Shown: positions 1-11,637 of the stretch, piece after piece
Layout: each line of letters starts with the position of its first letter
Numbering within the stretch: the first letter of the stretch is position 1
Source: Rugalucina vietnamica
Taxonomy: Eukaryota; Mollusca; Bivalvia; Lucinida; Lucinidae
Direction of reading: 5' to 3'
Assembly: GCA_964017185.1 (NCBI GenBank)
Contig: OZ024879.1
Coordinates: forward strand, 22,447,456 to 22,511,455
DNA: 64,000 nt
Program-made: the position numbers and the translations under genes
The notes under the pieces: model-generated
Told to the model about the DNA's origin: nothing
Seen by the model: only the letters and a program-made list of their open reading frames with translations
Databases searched by the model: none

Positions 1-1245
1 TAAAACAACTATTAGCAAATTATCAAAATAGTACTATAAATATCAGTCATGCAAAATAAGAATCATTAACTAATGTTATCCACTGTTAATCACTTTCCAT
101 GTTTCAGTAGGTCAATTAATATTACTGTTGGTTGAAATATCGTGTTGAAAATATATCGTGTGTAATAGTATTGAAGTCAGCAACTTATATGAATCTAAAC
201 AATTGCTAGGTTTTCATTAAAGAACATATTTTAGATGTTTAAACACAATGACCCTGTAACTTTGCTCCGCATATTTTTGCCGACGTCATAATTTTGTCGT
301 TGAAATTTTATAGGTAGGCTTCTTTATTTTTCTCCCAAACTATCAAATTGTTATCAGCTGTCATAAGATCATCACTAAATGATGTGCATAGAATGATATT
401 AAGGGTGGTATATTTTCGAAATGATAACGTTACACCTATATTGATTTATCAGTTTGCGAAAAATGGAAGCTCCAAAAATATTTTGCATAATTTGACTTGC
501 TCCGGTCATGCCTACTCATGGTTACCAAGGTAACTGTAGCAGTGAGGTCATTGATGCAATTGACATGTTGTACAGTAAAATTATTTCTACTATGGCCAAT
601 AATTCTGCATGAGAAACTTTGATTGGTTCCTGCCATGTGTTCAGAATAAAAAGCATTTGTAACGGGACTTTTGGGACAAGCCACGTAATTGTTATCTTTA
701 ATACATTTCTCATACAAAGTGTCTTGCTTTTATCATTAAGTGAGCAATTCTGTCAAATTTTGACACCACATTGCCGCACTAATATCTTCAAACTGATATA
801 TAGAAATAAGTATTTAAAACATGTTCAAAAATGACTGGTGTGCAATTTGGCATTCCGTTAACCAGATTCAAAGCAACATGGAATGGCACCCAAGTATGCA
901 ATGACACCAATCTTTATTGCACATTTTCAAGTCGTCGTCACATTACCAAGCGTGCAAAATAGTTGGCATCTTCGCTTTTCCCCATCGTTTACGTCTCAAT
1001 TTGCGTTTTTCGTGGTTTTTGATATTTTGATGTTAATTTTATCAATCAATTGAATGAAGTTTTCTCATTTCATCGCATGCCACTAGCCATCGTTGTTGTT
1101 GTTGATGTTTCTTAGAGTTCCCCCGCTTGTTTATTCGGGGCACACGTCTTTTGACGTTACTTGGGCAAGTTAAGAGCTCAATTTAATTTTTTCAGTGTTT
1201 CAATGTACGCAACTGGTGACTTGTTATTTACAGTGCCATATACAC
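1..1245. other. No recognisable feature
   Basis: AT-rich sequence. Short open frames on both strands show no family signature, conserved motif or repeat shared with the rest of the window. Confidence 0.5.
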
Positions 1246-1249
1246 AGTA

Positions 1250-2033
1250 CTGTCTCTTGACAAATTATCCAATGTTCTTCAGAGCAGCGAACCGTCGATT
1301 GTGAATATTAAACACAAACTCCCTCGTACAGATTTCTAGCGACCCCAACTGAATTTCATCGATGTCCTAGGCTGGGAAGTGCAGATGCATCTAGGGTGAG
1401 TTGTGTCAGGAATTCTGGGTCTTGTAGTTGATGTTTCACTAGATCTCCTAGTCCATCGATTGCTAGTAACTTTCTGATATAAGGCTCTCAGATAGAGTCA
1501 TATATGGGACACTTTCCTATGAAATGCTCTCTAGTTTCAGGTTCTTTAGAGCACAGTTTACAAGTAGAATTCACAGAATACTGATTAAAGGCAGCCATTT
1601 TTGCTTGCAATATATATGTGTCAGTTAGCAGTTAACACTTTAATTGTGCCCTTTTACTGTCATGTATGTTATTTCTAACTGTTGACCAAATATGATGGCA
1701 TGTCAACTTTAAGAACACTTGCATTAACATGTTTGGTTGAAGATTTGCTGGCAATATCTGCTTGCCACAAAGATTCTACCTTCCCATGGATTTTGTGGTT
1801 TAGCATACCTTTCCATTCCTCCTTAGTTGGGGGATTATTTAAAAGGGAGAAAATTGAGGGTAGTTCATAGAAATTTAAAATATCTCTAATATAATTAAAC
1901 AGGCTTTTTTGTTGTGGATCTATCATAACCAATTGCCTATGTGCAATTTCATACTCAATTGAGTTGTCATTTCTAATCATATTAACATACATGTTTAAGA
2001 GGTTTTTATGAAGAACCACTTCCATAGGAAAAG
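1250..2033 (-). pseudogene. LINE ORF2 C-terminal block
   Basis: This is the 3' part of a decayed non-LTR retrotransposon polyprotein on the minus strand. One frame is open from about 2,033 to 1,675. After a frameshift, another frame reads through a CX2CX8HX4C motif (CKLC...H...C, about 1,560-1,500), a zinc-binding motif common at LINE ORF2 C-termini, and then stops. Further LINE-like coding with stops can be followed to about 1,250. The block continues the reverse transcriptase blocks at 3,344-3,593 and 4,167-5,625 and was separated from them by two Penelope-like insertions. The clade is not resolved. It is certainly inactive. Confidence 0.7.
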
Positions 2034-3338
2034 GTACAAGTAGGCAAAGATCAAGAAAAGGCGCAATCAGAAAGAGATTCCCACTCCAAAAACCGAGGTG
2101 GGAAAAAACCAAACTAACAATCAGGCACTTATACCATGAAACATATCGTAAGCCGAATGAGCAGGTATTTTCCCAATAGGTGGCCACTCAGTTACCTTAA
2201 TTAAAAATATGAAAACATACATAAGGCGCCAACAGCACAAATATTTTTAAACACCAAGACATAAAACAAAAAGAACCACCACAGAAGTATCGCCTTGGAA
2301 CGATCAGTAACACAAAGTTACTGGCGGCTTAAACCGGTTTTACAGGATCCTAACCTCACCCTCAGCTTCTGCAGTGGTTCATAACATTTAGTAAGTTCTT
2401 CGGTCCTCGTGGTGAATCTCTAACTAGTCAATGAATCATCAAGAACAAACAAATAAATCATGATAAACATCCTGATGATTCAAAAACAAGGACTCACAGA
2501 TTCAGTAAGCTGCCCGACGATGGAGATCCTTGGGCGCCGAATAACCTACTAACTCCGGAGCAAAAGAAAAACACCAGTTGGACCCCGGTGGGCCAAGCAA
2601 CAGACAAGAAGCTCCGGCCCCAACCAACTAAAATGAATAGCTTTAAGTCGGGGCCATCATAGTGTCTGACGCCCGACCCACCGGCGTGCAATTAAAGAAG
2701 GCAGCATAGTTATCAACCATGATTGGGTTAAAAACTAAGCATGCAGACTGTCGCATAACATTCAAGTTATAACCTATACGTCTGTAACGTGTTATGATTT
2801 TTCTGAACTGAAAAGAAAAATCATTAATTCCTATAAGTTTCTTAAATTTGTAAACTAAGTCACCATAAAATTCAGGATCCGAAAGGCCCTCACTTAAAAG
2901 CGTTTTTAACCCAACATTATATTTGGAAATCAATTCATAGTGTCTACGATAAAATTTAGAAAAGGTTTTTCGAAGTTTATGATACCGATAGCCCTGTTGG
3001 AGAAGTTTTGCCGTTAAACATTTATTTCGAGCGTTGAAGTCTGTAACATGATTGCAGACTCTAGCAAACCTAATAAGTTGCGAAATGTAAACACCATAAG
3101 AAGCACGACGAGGAACGTCACCATCCAAAAAAGGAAAATTTACTATATCAAAATCAAAGTCATCGCGCTTATCATAAATTTTAGAAGAAACAAATCCATT
3201 TGCAACAGAAAGATGTAGATCTAAAAAGAGGGTTTCGGTATCTGAGATATTGGCTTTGTTCAACTGAAGTTCAGGTGGATAAATTTGATTGACCATACCT
3301 TCAAAATAAGGGTTGTCAATGTTCAAAAGGTCATCGAG
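2034..3338 (-). pseudogene. Penelope-like RT 3' fragment with 3' UTR
   Basis: A 227-residue minus-strand ORF (3,326-2,643) carries the C-terminal part of a reverse transcriptase family seen in many invertebrate genomes, with FLDL, then IYDKRDDFDFDIVNFPFLDG, then YGVYISQLIRFAR. I judge it Penelope-like because the FLDL-to-YDKR block resembles the post-palm region of that class; the palm itself (IDD or YIDD) is missing. About 610 bases of 3' UTR follow, ending in CCTACTTGTAC at 2,034. The copy is 5'-truncated and sits inside the LINE, with a short shared GTACC at both junctions. The UTR recurs at six other places in the window. The class assignment is an inference. Confidence 0.65.
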
Positions 3339-3343
3339 GTACC

Positions 3344-3593
3344 TAGATGTGGAAGAATGTCAAGGAGTGCTAAGCAGGCAGAATTTGATGTATTATCTGG
3401 TAAACCTTGAATCTGCTTTAGGCATTGCTTTTGAAACTTTTCTAGGTTATCAAAGTCTTTCTTCTTAAGTAACTGAACATCCAAACCATAGAAAAGTCTA
3501 GGGATTATGAAAATTGACCAGACATGACCATTCTGGGCAGCCCTCAGACCATTACCCCCATGGGACCCCGCCCCCATTAAGGAGTAAGCTGTT
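3344..3593 (-). pseudogene. LINE ORF2 post-palm block
   Basis: An open minus-strand segment with TAYSLMGAGSHGGNGL followed by IIPRLFYGLDVQLL, typical of the region after the palm of LINE reverse transcriptases. It joins the RT core at 4,167 on one side and the C-terminal block at 2,033 on the other once the two Penelope-like insertions are removed. It has no start codon of its own. Confidence 0.7.
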
Positions 3594-4166
3594 GCTTGGC
3601 CCACCGGGGTCCAACTGGTGTTTTTCTTTTGCTCCGGAGTTAGTAGGTTATTCGGCGCCCAGGGATCTCCATCGTCGGGCAGCTTACTCAGTCTGTGAGT
3701 CCTGGTTTTTGATTCATCAGGATGTTTATCATGATTTATTTGTTTGTTCTTGATGATTCATTGACTAGTTAGAGTTTCACCACGAGGACCAAATAACTAA
3801 CTAAATGTTATGAACCACTGCAGAAGCTGAGGGTGAGGTTATGACCATGTAAAACCGGTTTAAGCCCGCCAGTAACTTTGTGTTACTGATCGTTCCAAGT
3901 CGATACTTCTGTGGTGGTTCTTTTTGTTTTATGTCTTGGTGTATAAAAATTTTTTGTGCTGTTGGCGCCTTATGTATGTTTTCATATTTTTAGTTAAGTT
4001 AAGGTAACTGAGTGGCCACCTATTGGGAAATAGCTGCTCATTCGGCTTACGATATGTTTCATGGTATAAGTACCTGATTGTTAGTTTGGTTTTTTCCCAC
4101 CTCGGTTTTTGGAGTGGGAATCTTTTTCTGATTGCGCCTTTTCCTGATCTTTGCCTACTTGTACCT
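3594..4166 (+). repeat. Penelope-like 3' UTR copy (plus orientation)
   Basis: This is the same 3' UTR as 2,034-2,640 but on the other strand and cut at its 5' side at TTGGCCCACCGGGG, so the two copies form an inverted pair around a LINE block. It ends in CCTACTTGTAC like every other copy. It interrupts the LINE reading region between a GRNR-coding end at about 4,167 and TAYSL at 3,593. Confidence 0.75.
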
Positions 4167-5625
4167 ATTCCTACCCAGGGTAATTTTCCCATCAATGTCC
4201 GGTTTACCCGACGTATTTCTTTGAATCCCCAAATGGACTGCTTGGTCAGTAATATCAACCCTCTCCCCATTTTGGAAAATATTCAGTATAGAGAAGGGTG
4301 TGACTTTTTGCAGGATGTATACAGTATCTCTCTCTTCCGGCTCCATTTTCTGCATCCCAAACCATTACTTGCATGTTTGATTTCTCTTTTGCCAATGAAG
4401 CTAGATCATCGGCTACTGTTATGTGGGGAATGCTAATGGATCCGATCTTCATACCAGAGTGATTTTTCTCTAGATGGAGGAGCAGTGGATTATTATATCT
4501 TTTGTAGTGGCCAGTTGATAGGATTCCACCCTGACGGACACCCTGATAGATATTTATAGGGTGAGAGAGACTTCCTGCCCATTTAATCCTTGATGAGCAA
4601 TCAGAGTATAGGTTCCTTAGCAGCAGCCAATCGTCACCATGTATTCCATCCAGGTAGTTTCCGTAGCCGTGAATTCTGGTCAACAACATCAAATGCTTTC
4701 TGTGTGTCAAGGGTTGTCAAGAGGAAATCATGTTTACTGTTCGCAGCTTCCAAAATACACTCTGATAGAATGAATGCCGCATTCAGCGAAGAGCAGCCAG
4801 GAGTAAATCCTCTTTGTGTTCTTGATTGGGTCGGCTCAAGGATAAGGCTATGTCTAGAGTTGAATTTATGCTCAAGGATCTTTAATAGGACTGGCGTAAC
4901 TGTAATCCCCCTATAATTTCCTGGATCCGATGGGTCTCCCTTTTTAAAGACTGGATGGAGTATTCCTTCTCTAAGTACAATTGAGACTGTTTTCGTACAG
5001 ATCATATAAATGAGGAAACACGCAAGGAATTCAGCAAGCTCAATACCAGCCATCTTGAAATGTTCACTTGTAAGTCCCATAATGTCAACAGCTTTGTTAA
5101 TGTTCAGGCGCTTCAATGCAGAGGTAACCTCAGCTATAGTCACTGGGTCCATGGGAGAATTTTTCTCCTGACATAGCATTTCTATGATTTCAATATCTTG
5201 ATCCACCATCTCTTTATAGTCATTGTCAAAGTAAGGATTTTCTTGGGGTGTGGCTTGCTTCTGGAAATGTTTAGCCCATCCATCTCTAATTTCTTCTGGT
5301 GACTGACATATTTTATTATCCACTACCAGGGTATTTAACTGTTTGTTTGCTGCTTTCCTCTGGTTTTGTATCAGTTTGTAGAACATCTTTGAGTCATTTT
5401 GAGATTTCATAATTTCTTCAGCCTTCTCTCTTCTCCGTTTGGCAGCTTCCCTCTTTAGTGACTTTTTTGGCAGACGCATATTCTTAACTGTGTCATCATT
5501 CTGGCTGGTAGAAGAGCCAGATTTTTTCCACTCCCACCAAGCTAATCGACAATTTTTTACTGCTGCCGAGATTTTTCCAGACCATGGTCGATTCTTTATT
5601 TCCTTCACTGTAAGGCATTTATGTG
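4167..5625 (-). pseudogene. LINE reverse transcriptase core block
   Basis: A 324-codon minus-strand frame (5,608-4,634) has LHPVFKKGDPSDPGNYRGIT and TTLDTQKAFDVVD, the fingers and first palm motifs of a non-LTR reverse transcriptase. After a frameshift the next frame (4,710-4,255) has GVRQGGILS and VADDL in the place of the usual Y/FADD catalytic box. A third frame continues to about 4,167. The endonuclease domain is absent, so the copy is 5'-truncated near 5,620. At least two frameshifts and the altered catalytic box show that it is dead. It differs clearly from the I-like LINE at 35-40 kb and has no RNase H. Confidence 0.75.
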
Positions 5626-5629
5626 TTCC

Positions 5630-6780
5630 TAAGTATATAAATACACCGCTACAACACAGCGTTTCGATTTAATGAATATATTCACCGCTTGATGGTTTCA
5701 CCCACTATCTGACCGGGGGAGCGTTTAACAAAAGAGACCCTAAATGAAAATCTGTTCCCTCCTATATATATTCTTAGAAGTCTTCAAATACAAATGTATA
5801 GGAAAATTTGGGGGAAATTGGACTTCTTTGGAATATAGACTACCGTGTTGAAATATTGCTGTACTTTAGCTCGGATCCAATTCCCTTATTTCTTAAATTG
5901 CAGACAAAAGATTTTTTTTTTTTTTTTTTTTTTAGAAAATGTCGTGCTACTGAAAACTCGTTTCAAATAAAGATGGTTCGAATCTATAGTAAGTTTGTTT
6001 AGTAAGAAAGAACGTGAGAGTGCTTGATGACAGGTATCCGCTGATTTATCTCCGATAACCCAAATTAGACGCGGGTTCAAGCGATCCAAGGATGACAATA
6101 TCAACCCAAGACTATCATTTAATTTGACAGTCATTTCAAATAAATGAACTTCGCTTTGCATATCAAAGAAAGTTTTAATATATGATAATTACTTAATGAT
6201 AAATGCTGAAAGTTAACTCTCATATTTAGAAAATATAACCAAATGCTAAAAATAACTACTAACAGAATTTAAAGAAATAATGCCAAATCAGCACTATTCG
6301 AATAAACCACCATTAAAAGTATAAAGACAGGTAATATACATATAACCAGACAAGCAGATTATTGCTCTTGGCTAGAAAGTGCAAATGTACGAAACAACTT
6401 TCTTGATAAGTTCAAAATATCCAAAATTGACCAATCACAGAACGGCTTATGGAAAAGTTAGGCTCAATCAACAAAATGGTATAAATATGGCAGAATAAGT
6501 ATGGCAGAATAAATGAATTTGGCTGAAGCAAAATATTGTAAATATGACAAATTTAGACAAACGTTAATGGCCATAGTCATTCAGACCTATTACACACATC
6601 CTTCCTTTTGAAAGAAATATATTCAGCATAAATATGTTTTGGAAAATTTTGAACCTAGATCTAATAATAATAATAAAAAAATATTCGGCTGTTACAAAGA
6701 ATTTTGTTAACAAACATTGACCCTAACAGATAATCACGCCAAATATTTCTTGGTATGTAATGTTTCTCCTCAGTCCTCTC
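5630..6780. other. Intergenic, poly-T run
   Basis: No coding or repeat family recognised. It contains a 22-base T run at 5,912-5,933, which could be the tail of a decayed minus-strand retroposon. Confidence 0.45.
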
Positions 6781-6783
6781 GTC

Positions 6784-7028
6784 CATTACGAAAATTTGCC
6801 AGTGCAATATACAGAAATTTTTTAAGCTTTAAAATTGAAAATTTTCAGCAGAAAAAAATGATATTTTTTCTTATTTTTGCTCAAAACATAGATTGTGGGT
6901 ACACGTTAGAACCGCCTCGCGGAGGCGGTTCTAACGAGAAAACTAGATATACCCCTGCATACCCCAGTTTTGCTATATAAAAGTGGGGTTCAAGGGGATA
7001 TACATTACACGGACATGTTTTCATGATG
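6784..7028 (-). mobile_element. MITE family 2, copy a
   Basis: A 245-base non-autonomous element with imperfect inverted ends (CATTACGAAAATTTGCC left; CATGTTTTCATGATG right). It has an internal GC-rich hairpin, CGTTAGAACCGCCT / AGGCGGTTCTAACG, at about 6,903-6,934. The same element recurs at 29,154, 43,258 and, in part, 57,163. No transposase is encoded. Confidence 0.7.
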
Positions 7029-7324
7029 TAGGGTTGTCTTCTGTATTTTCCAGGGTAAAGGGCCTCTCCTCTGGGAATATGTAATCCATTTCTCTGGTTG
7101 TCACATGGTTGGGTGAGTAGGCAGCTGCCACTCTTTGACGTTCCCGCCAGGCTGCCTCCCTGGCTTCTTGATTCTCTGTTTTGGTTGAAACGTCTTCACA
7201 GTCTTGACATTAAAGAAACAGGACCCGAGGTGGTATGGTTAAGATGCCAGAAACCTTCACTTGCATAGGTCCCGTTGGGACAATGGACAATCTAGCTTCT
7301 GGTAGGTTGTGTACAAAGCATTGG

Positions 7325-8032
7325 AGCATGCTGGCTCTGGACAAGCAAGCCCGCCAAGCGGAAATCTCAAGAGGTTGCAAATTTGCCATTCTAGAAATAC
7401 GCAAAATAATCTCTCACCGTTTATTATAACCCATTGAACCCTCAATTTTGTTTTAAGCTGTATCTTGTTTTTACTTCAGATGATCCATTAAGTTATCAAC
7501 GTCTTCTTCTTCTGAATCACTCGGCAACCTAGGTGGGTCTCTTAACGATACCTCTTTACATTCAACAGTGAACTCATCCTCACTGTTTAACGAATCTTTC
7601 CCTATGACCAATATGTCTTGGTCGTTTCTTTATGATCTTTCATAGAAAATCTCCAACGGGCTGAACGGTCCGAGAGCGTCATGTTCAGTCTCATTGTATA
7701 GTTGCTGGTATCTGGGTAAATAGTCCTGCCGACAAAGACCATCCTCTAAACGCAGAAGGTCATCTTGAAGCTTCTGTTTCCAGGTTCGTTTCGATCTTTC
7801 TATTTTACCTTGCCATTTAGGGTGGTACACAAGTGAGTGTATAATTTTGATATTCAAAGATCGACAGAGCATTTCAACGCACCTATCGTTTTCTATGTTT
7901 TTACATGTCGGTGCAGAAGACCCAGATCAACCTTTAACACTGCGAAGTCGAATATCAGATGATAATCATCTGAATTATATAATATGAAAACAAGCAAGCA
8001 TCATTCGATTTTGTGGTAAACAATTAGCCAAA
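7325..8032. repeat. Duplicated segment, copy A part 1
   Basis: Diverged direct counterpart of 19,733-20,221 plus 22,372-22,585. The two copies align through the integrase-like coding remains and beyond. Copy A lacks the tandem-repeat element that splits copy B, and carries 1.8 kb (about 8,033-9,866) absent from copy B. Confidence 0.7.
7471..7915 (-). pseudogene. Integrase-like fragment, copy A
   Basis: Minus-strand coding remains: a 7,872-7,630 frame with HSLVYHPKWQGKIERSKRTW resembles the late core of DDE integrases (HPxxQGxxER), followed by YNETEHDALGPFSPLEIF, the usual end of that domain. A shifted frame then reads through to an acidic tail (SDSEEEDVDNL) ending in TAA at 7,471. The type resembles KRBA2-like or retroelement integrases. 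The catalytic D-D part is not present and at least one frameshift separates the two frames, so it is non-functional. A second copy lies at 19,900-20,221. Confidence 0.6.
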
Positions 8033-8704
8033 AGGAGAATTGACTATTTTGCCTGTATATGCATATACTTTAGCATCCCAGAACACTGATATTAAGCTCC
8101 TGATGGTAATATTGAGGACAATACTTCCATGTCTTTGGAAGATATTAATGGTAAGCTATTTGCATAGTTTGTCCATTATTTGGTTGAAATCTAAGTTCAA
8201 GCGGGGATGGGGGTCTAAATTTCATAAAAACAAAACATCGAAATTATGATTTTTTTTTTCTGCATGCTCACAATGTTTACCGCTAGTGTCGTAATTTAAG
8301 AGTGGGTAACCGACGGATTAATGCAGGAATCATGTAAAAATCGCCAAAATTGTTTAATGTCTTCGCAGTATGAAATGTAATATGAAAAATATTTAGGAGG
8401 TACCTGTATAGCATTTGTACCTTTGAAACATTAAATTACCATTTTTGTTATAAAGTTAAATTTTTCAAACCTGCATGTTCCTGAAACATGGATTTATTCA
8501 AAGCAATTGAATGCATTATTTTACATGCAAATATGTAATTACTCTTGCCCAAAATTTTATGATAAATTCTTACAAGATGACCATGGCCAATGTTGCATAA
8601 CAAATATATACACTTGCCCTGTTTTGTCTAACACGGCTACCTATCTCCACAATTCAGTATAGCATACATGTATAATCATTGCTTGTCAGTTTTCTACTGT
8701 ATAT

Positions 8705-8885
8705 TTGAGGTTTAACGTCCCAGTCAACATTTTCAGACATGGCCAGAAGGATATGGATACTTCCTGGTATTATGGGAAGCAAGTAAAGTAGTTTGCTAGA
8801 TGAAACAAACCAGTGCTAGTGGGGTTCGAACCCAGGACCTCTCGATTCTGAGACCGACGGATGCCGTGCATTATAATGCTGTGAA
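8705..8885 (-). repeat. SINE-like repeat with tRNA B box
   Basis: Read on the minus strand it has a Pol III B-box-like GGGTTCGAACCCC at about 8,821-8,833 and ends toward 8,705 in GGGACGTTAAACC, an end typical of molluscan SINEs. The A box is unclear, so the copy is probably worn. Confidence 0.5.
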
Positions 8886-8888
8886 AAA

Positions 8889-9200
8889 TTTTGACTGATT
8901 GATTGAATTGATTCTTAACGTAACAGTCAATAGCTACGGTCATGTCGGGACTTTGCCTCCATTTTATGGGACTTTATCCAAAATTAGGATGTCATGACAT
9001 CCCACATGGCTTATGTATGGTTGATTTGACTTGAACCACTTTTCCTGCGTAGGCTCAGACCTGAGTGGTAAACAAGTAATCAGGTTGTCAGGCAGCAGCG
9101 AAGAAGCTTTGCGTGGAGGCACCAGCAGCCCATCTATTTCTTTGGGCTCCTATGGGCGGGGCCCATAGTCCCATCCTACCACTCTACGAAATCTATCTTG
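8889..9200. repeat. Interspersed repeat, copy 1 of 2
   Basis: It shares GGTCATGTCGGGAC, CCAAAATTAGGAT and a GGG(C/G)...CCCAT block with 59,590-59,890. The family is unidentified. It lies in the 1.8 kb found only in copy A of the duplication. Confidence 0.5.
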
Positions 9201-9865
9201 TGGCTATTTGTTAGTGTTGAACTTAAAACCCTGTCCTCTTGACTGAGGAATCAGTACTTATTAAACGAACATAGATAAGAACTAAGAAGATAAACAGGGT
9301 GTGAATATATCAAGGGTGTATTTGTACAGTACGTTTCCAAAACATTGCAACACATATTGCCCAAATCATTTTGTGCCTGTACCCAAATTATGATAAGTGG
9401 TTTTGCAGCATCCCGGTTCAACTTATCTGCAGTTAAAGTATTGTATATGATTGCCCTTTTATATTGTGTCAATTTTGATAACTTTATATCTGCTAGTTTT
9501 GCCTGAATGAGAAACTAGAAGTGATAAACATATTTGTGCTCTCGTTTTTGGGCTCTAGAGTATCGTTCCCCACAACGAGTCAGCACGCCACTTTCAAATA
9601 GTGTGGGGATATAGGCAAAAGCTTTTGTTGGCTCTCGTGGGGGGGACAATACTCTTTAAAACTTTTCCTATTTCTATATATTTCATACCAACAATGAATG
9701 TTTCACTCCAAACTATACATCCCAGGCCATCAAAAAATGAAACAATCAATTATTCTATCACACAGCCCCTTATTCAGGGAAGCTAACATGTAAATAAACA
9801 GACCAATTACCAACTTTTATTTTTCCTTAAAACCATAGGCATTTTTAAATAGAAATAGTCAACGA

Positions 9866-10127
9866 TTCTTAAACATGTACTAAGCAATGGCGAAACGATA
9901 AAGTATCATTTGCGTCGAAAGTGTCTACAATTTGTGTGGAAACAATTTTATTAATTATTGACCGATAATTTCTTTCCTTATTCATCAAATATTAGGATTG
10001 AGCGAAATGTTTTTCAGTATGTAAAGATAACCCGGTGAGAGAGGGAACATTGTTTTGCATATTAGGAACTGATAGCTGTTTGTGGCTTTGCATCTTTGTT
10101 GGTGTCTCTCTAGATTTGACATTTGAC
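9866..10127. repeat. Duplicated segment, copy A part 2
   Basis: Aligns with 22,590-22,887 through ACATGTACTAA, GAAACGATAAAGTATCATTT and CCGGTGAGAGAGGGAA. It is separated from part 1 by material missing in copy B. Confidence 0.7.
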
Positions 10128-10197
10128 TCGTGTGAGGTCAAACTCGAGCTATGCATGTAATTATAAATCGTTTTTATTAAAGGAAAAGAGAAACAAA

Positions 10198-10262
10198 ACT
10201 TTTTCCCGGGAAGGACTCGAACCATACATTAGATAACGAGATGCAACTTACCGAGCAAACAT
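10198..10262 (-). other. tRNA-like sequence, probably a SINE head
   Basis: On the minus strand, GCTCGGTAAGTTGC is followed after a plausible spacing by GGTTCGAGTCC, which resemble tRNA A and B boxes. No matching acceptor stem can be formed, so I do not call a tRNA gene. Confidence 0.3.
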
Positions 10263-10694
10263 CGATTCGTAGAAAAAGTGAGTACTCTTCGGTGCAAAAT
10301 GGTTGACGATATTATGGTACACTTCTAACCTGTACGTCTGGTGCATAGGAGACACTTTGCCTAAATCCCGTAGTAGATATAGACTCTACAACCCCTCTGA
10401 AGCCCTTGATCCTACAATATAAAACCAAAACGTGGATAATAGCGTATTTGTATGTAGTGACATTCGATCTTGTATTATTTTGTATTTGGATTAATAAAAA
10501 TAAGGGTTAATATATTATTTAGATGGATGCCACTGTAGTGAACTGCATTACATTGTTATTATAGCTTATACTCACCAGACTGTATCCATTTCCTTGGTTG
10601 GTTCTACGATAGGCCCATGTTCACACTTTGGGAACAATTCGCCATGTCCATCATGTGTGTAACTGACGTGGTTAACCATTGACAGCCATTTGGC

Positions 10695-10708
10695 TTTTTT
10701 CACACTCG
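10695..10708. repeat. Target-site duplication, left
   Basis: TTTTTTCACACTCG, identical to 11,252-11,265, flanking the truncated LINE insertion. Confidence 0.9.
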
Positions 10709-11251
10709 AAATGGCAAACAATCTGGAACAGAGCGAAGTTTGATAAATTGAGGGAAGTCGAACCGATCGTTAAACGACCAAAAGCAATTCATAAACTTTC
10801 GAGACGAGAAAAAATCGTTCTTGCTCGTCTCCGAATTGGTCATACAAGAATAACACATTCCCACTTATTAAAGCGAGAAGATGAACCTAAATGCATTGGC
10901 TGTGATACACCATTCACAGTTAAACACTTTCTTTTAGAATGCACTGACTTTGCAGCAGAGCGAATTTCTTGTTTTCAAGCTAATAACTTGAAAGAATTGT
11001 TCAAAGATGTACCCGTTGGAAAGATTTTATCATTTCTTAGACAAGTAAATCTGTTTTATAAAATATAATTTTTAAATCACCAATCTTATTATTTCATATA
11101 TCGTTTCTTTACAACGACATTTATATCTTACTTAGTGTTACTTTTTAATACGAGTTCAATATATTTTAACGTTTTACCTTGTTAGACGCTAATGACCCAT
11201 CAGGGTTGATGCGTCGTTAAACAACAAACAAACAAACAAACAAACAAACAA
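10709..11251 (+). mobile_element. 5'-truncated I/Nimb-like LINE copy
   Basis: It encodes the last 118 residues of the same ORF2 as the full-length element at 35-40 kb, from WQTIWN to the final FYKI, with only two residue differences (G to R, E to K). The CX2CX7HX4C motif is kept. The 3' UTR matches and ends in TGATGCGTCGTTAAACAA followed by a CAAA repeat. A perfect 14-base target-site duplication flanks it. This is a recent, dead-on-arrival insertion. Confidence 0.95.
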
Positions 11252-11265
11252 TTTTTTCACACTCG
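11252..11265. repeat. Target-site duplication, right
   Basis: TTTTTTCACACTCG, identical to 10,695-10,708. Confidence 0.9.
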
Positions 11266-11484
11266 CATCCGTTCTGCATGTTGCCGCAATCCAATACATA
11301 TGGTTGATGGTAGATTTGATCCAAGGTCTGATAGTCTGGCCTTCTTTCTTTTTTGCAGACTACTCCAATTTCTTCGAAACACCTGCAAACACTGAAATAT
11401 ACTTTACTGCATTTTCATAATGATTTATTCAGGGAAATCTCAGAAATGCAAATTCAACATGTACCGAAAGTATGGAAAACAAAC

Positions 11485-11637
11485 CTTTTGCGTAATGCTG
11501 TTTGTCGGTGTGCTCCTCTTTCATATACTTCTTGATCTGAATGTGTCTGTCTGTTATGAGTTCACCAATCGTTAAGTCGTAGCCTTCCGGAAATTCAAAA
11601 CCACGTTTGAGACCTTCTAGTTCTACACCCCATTGCT
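11485..11637 (-). pseudogene. DDE-transposase-like exon
   Basis: A 153-base minus-strand open segment lies exactly between an acceptor (TTACAG at 11,638-11,643) and a possible donor (GTTTGT). Its 51 codons include VELEGLKRGFEF and then ITDRHIQIKKYMKEEH. The TDRH-x-QI-x-K pattern is found around the first catalytic Asp of a DDE transposase-derived family common in invertebrates. The usual HxxDxWHxxK stretch after it looks shortened to QHYAKG, so it is probably a decayed exon. No partner exon was identified. Confidence 0.5.

Noticed and set aside
2034-2640. Hammerhead ribozyme in the Penelope-like 3' UTR
   Set aside because: Such elements often carry one, but I found no CUGANGA...GAAA core on either strand of these copies.
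10198-10262. tRNA gene
   Set aside because: A- and B-box-like words only; acceptor and anticodon stems do not form.
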